64,000 nucleotides of DNA from Erodium maritimum (lineage: Eukaryota; Streptophyta; Magnoliopsida; Geraniales; Geraniaceae): the NCBI GenBank assembly GCA_963921825.1, contig OY997596.1, positions 3,353,001-3,417,000 of the forward strand, written 5' to 3'. The position numbers were made by a program, and so were the translations under genes. Under the pieces are notes generated by a model, which saw only the letters and a list, made by a program, of their open reading frames with translations, made no database searches and had not been told where the DNA came from. This document shows positions 59,173-64,000 of the stretch, piece by piece. The stretch's first letter is position 1; each line of letters opens with the position of its first letter.

Positions 59173-60094
59173 TCCTACAACAATTATGAACATATCAATA
59201 TAAAGCTACAATTTACCATAACAAACATCTATAAATATTTACAACTCGATTTTAAAACAATTTAAAAAAAAAAGGCATTTGTTTGTACATAAAGGACTTG
59301 TAAAACTATTTTCAAATAAAACCCAAAAGGGGTAAAGCCTTAAATATACATGATTTAATAACAGATTCATACTACATTTTGATACGTAAAATATCGGATG
59401 AACACCCGTTCTAGTTTACATGAAACCAGAACGCCAAACCGTCCTGGTAACAGCTCATACCAGAACGTGTTGATCTGAACTATTATCATCGGCATGGTCC
59501 GAACTCGAACCACATCATCACACGAATTGGAGGTCCGAATGAAGCAATACTAGCTTGAAATATGTTTCAAAACCATTCCATGATAACATTAAGTGCGTTT
59601 AAACATAAATATTGCTCAAAATCTACAAATTAGGTCTTTCCAATTACTTACCTCGAGCTAGGGTTTTTCTGGGCAGCCTTCAATGACAGTGGAACAATCA
59701 ATTGAGCAGCTCTCACGACAAATTGAAGAAGAAACAACGGGTAGGAGGACAAACAATGCACAGGACAGCAGCAATTGAAGAAGAAAAACGAGGATGAAGG
59801 AGAAGCGAACGAGAATGGGGCAAAATTCGATTTCCCCAATTCAGCTGGATTTGGCGCGAATTAACTACCGACTGCTGACGTGGATTTGGCGCCAACAGGG
59901 CAAACGAAAGCTGACGTGGAACAAGAGTGAGAAAAGAGTTGGATGCTGACATGGATCATCTATGAGGGTAATGTTGGTAGTTGGAAAGAGTCATTAATGA
60001 GGAGGCTAGATAGGTGAGAACATTGAATGTGAAGGCTATTTTAATTATACTTTCCTTTTAAAAGGCCATTTGGGTAATAAGGCCGTCCAAAATT

Positions 60095-61294
60095 TCCCTC
60101 TCACTAGTGGACAATACTATTTAGGACATCCAAATCTTTTTATCTCTAATCGAGAATTTAAAACTTATGTTTGTGAAAAGATCAATGAACAATGACTCTC
60201 ATTGACCAACCAAAAAGCCATGTTCTACGCTTGTTCTTGTGGAATCTGGGAACCTCCCTCAATCATGTTTTACAACATGCCTCCTTAGCTTAAAAAAAAA
60301 AAGACAACAAGCCTCTCTATGTATATATATTGATGAATTATTATTATTATACAAAATTCAGCACGATGTCATTTGAGGATTTCAAATAGATAATTAGTAA
60401 AGACTCGGGGTGTGATTCATGGATGATGTCATATGGATGTTGACATAACATCTGAACTAATCCATGATGAATTGATCTTAAATCTATTGATTTTGAAGAA
60501 TCTTCTTTCTCTTTTTATTGATTCTTTCCTCGAGAGGGACCTATAAACTATAACCAGTTTAATTAGTTTAGTAGAGATTTAAAATACTAAACCTGACACA
60601 CTAATTAAGTTTGGTGCCATGGCTCTGACCAACTCTGGATAAGATACCCTTTCAAAAAAACAAAAACTCAGGATAAGATATATATTAGGACATCAAAATT
60701 TGTTCCAAGAAGAAGCCACAATATCACTTCATTATACTTGATTTTTTTTAACCAACCTTCATTATACTTAATTATAAATGAATTTGGGAGATAACATTTT
60801 TCAGGATGGTATTTTAAGTTTTTAAATTTGTTTGAATGGTATCGGATTTTTATATTACTCTTCTATCGTTTTGAAATAAGGTGAAAATTTCGGAAGTCAG
60901 AAGCTCAAACAAACAAATAAGTTCTTCCAAGTTGAGATGCAAATTGATACACTTTTGTTTGAAAAAGTCGAAACCTTTCTTATCAGACAATTACAAAAGA
61001 TCGCAAAAAGACGGAGAAAAACAATAGTCATTGTAAATTTGATATTCCATTTAAAGCAATACTTAGCTTGTTAGCTAGGTAAAATTTATCTTTACTCGTG
61101 CACTTTCGGCCTCAAGCTCTCCTCCACATTAAGGATTAATAAAAAAAAAAATCCTCGATGTCTAGTTAATTACAAGGATTTCTATGATAATTTTAATTAA
61201 ACAAAGCATTTGACTGCGTCATCAATTTATAAAAATGTAAAAACGCATTCTAATGATTAATCGATAACCGTAACCAGAATAGAACGTGAAACGT
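60095..61294. other. Intergenic DNA downstream of FIT
   Basis: No gene recognised. Contains the continuation of the sequence interrupted by MULE-2, then AT-rich DNA that should hold the FIT 3' UTR and polyadenylation site near its right end. Confidence 0.5.
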
Positions 61295-63900
61295 TCATCC
61301 AGACGTCAGGATTTCAAATTCAAATCCTTGATTCATGAGAGCTCCGGTCACCCACAGCTTTAGGTTTGGTAGGTTCTTTTTCTGCTCAGATTCCCTCACC
61401 TGAAATCAATAATTTAATTAACACAAACTTATATTAATCAATGATGTGACCAATGATTGAGAGATGATTAAAAATAAAAATGATGATACATAATTATGGC
61501 TTACATTTAAGGTGAAAGTCAAGACAAAAGTTTCTGAAACAGTAGCCAAATTGGAGCTCTGAACAATGAAGCCTGTAAGAGACTCAAGAGCTTTGTAAAG
61601 TGACCCTGCTATGCCTTCCCCTTTGTTGCAGACCAATCTCACATAAAATCCTCTTTCTTCCACTTGAAACACATCCATCTATTCACACATTTATTCACAA
61701 ACAATGGTTGATTTAGCTTTCATATAGTCAATAATTGTAAGTAAGAGAATTATAATCATTGACATGATACTTTGGACCAACAAATGAGGATTATAACTTT
61801 TTTTATCATCAAGAAGGTGGAAAAATTATACGTAAATCTAATCTAACCTCTACTAACACCTATATCCAAACAGACGTATCTAACGAGATTTGAACCTCTA
61901 GCCTCAAAAATAAGAGAGAATTCTCTAATCATCAGGTCAACCCAATTGTGTTATGAGAATTACAACTAATGGCTTGATTGTCTGAGGTTGACATTGACTG
62001 GTGAAACTACCGGCCAATATTATGGTCAAACTCGCATAGTTGATAATAGAAAAACGAGGATCGTAACAACTGACTTGATACTTTGAGACAAGACATTGAC
62101 GGGTGAAATTACCCGCCAATGTTGCTCGAACTCATTAGCGATGTAATTAGCAACGTACCTGGGTGATCGTCTTCCTGATAACCAGAGGGTGATTAGGGTT
62201 TCGGACTTGAATCTTCTTAGGCTCATCAAATGATCCTTGGTACTTTGCAGATGTTGACAATGATGCTTCAAGAGCAACAATCTCAGATTTAAGTTTCTTG
62301 GCTTGCATTTGGAGGTCTTGCACATATAGTGCCGCATCTCCAACAATTGATGCCTTGTCCATCTACATTCCATTTTGTAATGAAAACAATTAATTAACAC
62401 TATATAACTCAAATGTAATAAATAATCCATGTAGTATGTTCAAATTTGTACAATCATGAATCAATCAGAAAAAGTTACGTAATCATATAAAAACACAAAA
62501 AAGATTCGTACGTCTGAAAATACAAGTTATACATTTGACGTGAGTACGCTAAATCTTTATCATTGCAACCCTTAATTTTACAATAACGTTTAAAATTGAT
62601 CTTCACATGAGTTTTAGATTTATATTTATCGAATGGATAATTTCCCTATCATACCCTCACTGACTCTTGTCTATTAATAGCGTGTCTTAAAGAACGATAT
62701 GTATCAATAACATAATATCACATTTCGTTATCATCAAAAATCCACTCCAAATCCAGGGTTTGAGTCGAAATCTCGAGTATTTCAATCTATTATCTAGAGA
62801 TTTTGTTACAAACCCCATATTTTCAATGGGTTTTTTGTTATAGCAAGAGGTGATAATAAGTCATTCATACGCATTGACCCGAAATGTTCGAGATACTAGA
62901 AAGTGAAAAATAAAGTTTTTTTTTCTTTATTTAGACTTGTATCATATAAAACAATAGAATCATTTTTAATAGGGATAACGTCGATTTCTAACTTAGTCGA
63001 AAAGAGTATGTGTAATTCCTACATTTTCTCGACCTTTTGTCACCGATCCTAACACACACAAAAATTGTTTCTTTACAAAACTTGTATAAATAATTAAGAG
63101 AAACCAAGTTAGGCTTTGCGACAAAAATCACTCTTTAAATTACTTTTTGTATAAACTTTTTGTACAAGAAAACATCTTTAAGATGAAAACTGCGACAAAA
63201 AGTCGAAAACGGTTAGAAAATGCTAATAAAAAGTCACGGAAAATTAGAAAACGACATTTTTCTTTTTCAAGGGTCAATATTAAACATGAACAAATGTCAA
63301 CTTATTTAACCAATACTTGTAAATTAAACAAAAAAAATAACAAAAACATACCTTAGTTATGTTCGGAACCAAAGAACGCAAGGCATAAAGCTTCTCCTTC
63401 ATACGGCCCCTCCTCCTCCGTTCCGACACCAGAGTCCTCGACCGGTCGGCCTTGCTCATCTTCTTCCCAACCACCGAGTTCGTATCCGCCGTCGTGTTCG
63501 TCGTCGTCGTACCGGACGAATCATCCTCGTCATTGTTATAATCAAACTCGCCGACGTCCACGTCAACATCCTCTCCTCCCATCATCATGTCGAACCCAAT
63601 ACTCGGGAGCGAGTTCACCACACAGTCGTCGAACCCCGGCGCCGGCGCCGGCGTGTGGAACATGTCCGCCGGAATCGGGTCTCCGGCGAACTGGCTGTCG
63701 AAGAGGATGCCGAAGTCGTAGTCGGGGACGCCGAAGTTGGGTTGGGTGGGGCCGCCGCCGCGGATGAGGTTGATGAACTGGTCGAAGTTGGCCTCGTCGG
63801 TGAAGTCGCGCAGCTCGTAGCCGTTGATCATGTTGCTCATCATCGCGTGGCCGGCGGTGGCGTCGGCGGCGGAGGATGAGAGCTCGTTGTCCATGACCAT
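61295..63900 (-). CDS. FIT: bHLH transcription factor FIT (iron-deficiency response)
   Basis: Four exons on the minus strand with clean GT/AG signals, all phase 0: 63900-63352, 62362-62159, 61678-61505 and 61399-61295, giving 343 residues. N-terminal conserved block with NFDQFINLIRGG (38-49); acidic Asp/Ser/Thr-rich middle; basic region SERRRRGRMKEKLYALRSLV (159-178) with the His-Glu-Arg position shifted to Ser as in FIT; helix-loop-helix continuing MDKASIVGDAALYVQDLQ in exon 2; C-terminal ACT-like domain VEERGFYVRLVCNKGEG and NLPNLKLWVTGALMNQGFEF. FIT acts in the root nucleus with Ib bHLH partners to switch on ferric reductase and IRT1 under iron shortage. All parts are intact. ATG codons at residues 1 and 3 are both possible starts. 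Confidence 0.95.
62000..62130. repeat. Diverged direct repeat in FIT intron 2
   Basis: GGTGAAACTACCGGCCAATA (62000-62019) and GGTGAAATTACCCGCCAATG (62102-62121) are copies about 102 bp apart, each after a GACATTGAC block. Confidence 0.6.
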
Positions 63901-63917
63901 GGGTGGGTGGGTTCCTG

Positions 63918-63923
63918 CACGTG
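63918..63923. promoter_or_regulatory. G-box just upstream of the FIT start
   Basis: CACGTG, the core site for bHLH and bZIP factors, lies between the TATA box and the ATG, so probably in the 5' leader. Whether it is used is unknown. Confidence 0.4.
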
Positions 63924-63956
63924 AGGTATTGACGTTGGGAGGTGTGGTGTTGGTTT

Positions 63957-63966
63957 CTATATATAG
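63957..63966 (-). promoter_or_regulatory. TATA box of FIT
   Basis: CTATATATAG about 57 bases upstream of the ATG. The leader would then be short, about 25-30 bases. Confidence 0.6.
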
Positions 63967-64000
63967 GGGTGTGAAGGGAATCTGGATCAGGGGTATTTAC

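Larger units (their letters stand above)
48754..60084. mobile_element. MULE-2: Ulp1-carrying Mutator-like element
   Basis: An 11,331-bp element bounded by the exact 10-bp duplication GTCCAAAATT (48744-48753 and 60085-60094). Its inverted ends are short: GGCCATATTACCCAAATGG at the left and the complement of a GGCCTTATTACCCAAATGG end at the right. It carries a plus-strand Ulp1-type gene (49184-52921), an acidic plus-strand frame, a GRF zinc-finger exon, a 634-bp tandem repeat and a minus-strand MURA-type transposase (59172-56557). Ulp1-bearing Mutator elements are a known plant group. Transposase and Ulp1 genes are both damaged. Confidence 0.93.

Overview
This is a stretch of a repeat-rich flowering-plant (eudicot) nuclear genome. 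Only two ordinary host genes are visible. On the minus strand at the left is a two-fingered C2H2 repressor of the ZAT type (1408-2304, closest in my reading to Arabidopsis ZAT5). On the minus strand at the right is a four-exon bHLH factor that reads as FIT, the master regulator of root iron uptake (61295-63900). From memory, the Arabidopsis FIT and ZAT5 loci also sit close together (At2g28160 and At2g28200). The pair therefore looks like a conserved microsyntenic block pushed about 59 kb apart here by transposons. I cannot name the species.

Layout from left to right. 1-1282: the end of a GC-rich retroposon (family A). 1408-2430: ZAT gene and promoter. 2703-3692: a minus-strand retroposon with a 14-bp target duplication. 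3707-6240: AT-rich DNA holding a 397-bp MITE. 6241-13150: GC-rich retroposon-like sequence split by a 3.7-kb probable solo LTR that carries a 58-bp minisatellite. 13440-15800: remains of a LINE, itself hit by a 1.1-kb retroposon. 15953-29244: a 123-bp tandem repeat containing an old Ty1/copia element, which contains a much younger copia element; both have exact 5-bp target duplications. 29496-30936: another retroposon with a 16-bp duplication. 31355-39389: a complete Mutator-like element (MULE-1; 123-bp TIRs, 9-bp duplication). 39390-47100: a patchwork of short retroposons. 47330-48743: an RNase H-like remnant interrupted by a hAT element. 48744-60094: a second Mutator-like element (MULE-2; short TIRs, 10-bp duplication) carrying a Ulp1-type protease gene. 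60095-64000: intergenic DNA and FIT.

How the parts work together. The two host genes are independent transcription factors and nothing links them mechanistically. The mobile part has the clearest structure. Both MULEs pair a damaged MURA-type transposase with accessory genes, and both carry a GRF-type zinc-finger coding sequence on the minus strand. MULE-1's GRF gene is still open although its transposase is broken. The inner copia element has nearly identical LTRs although its reverse transcriptase has lost the catalytic YVDD segment, so another element must have supplied its enzymes. Three copies of retroposon family A share a 40-nt hairpin whose stem positions covary, which suggests a selected RNA structure.

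Limits: everything was read by eye. Repeat ages, element families and exon joins without protein homology are inferences. Several frameshifts lie in homopolymer runs and could be sequencing errors.
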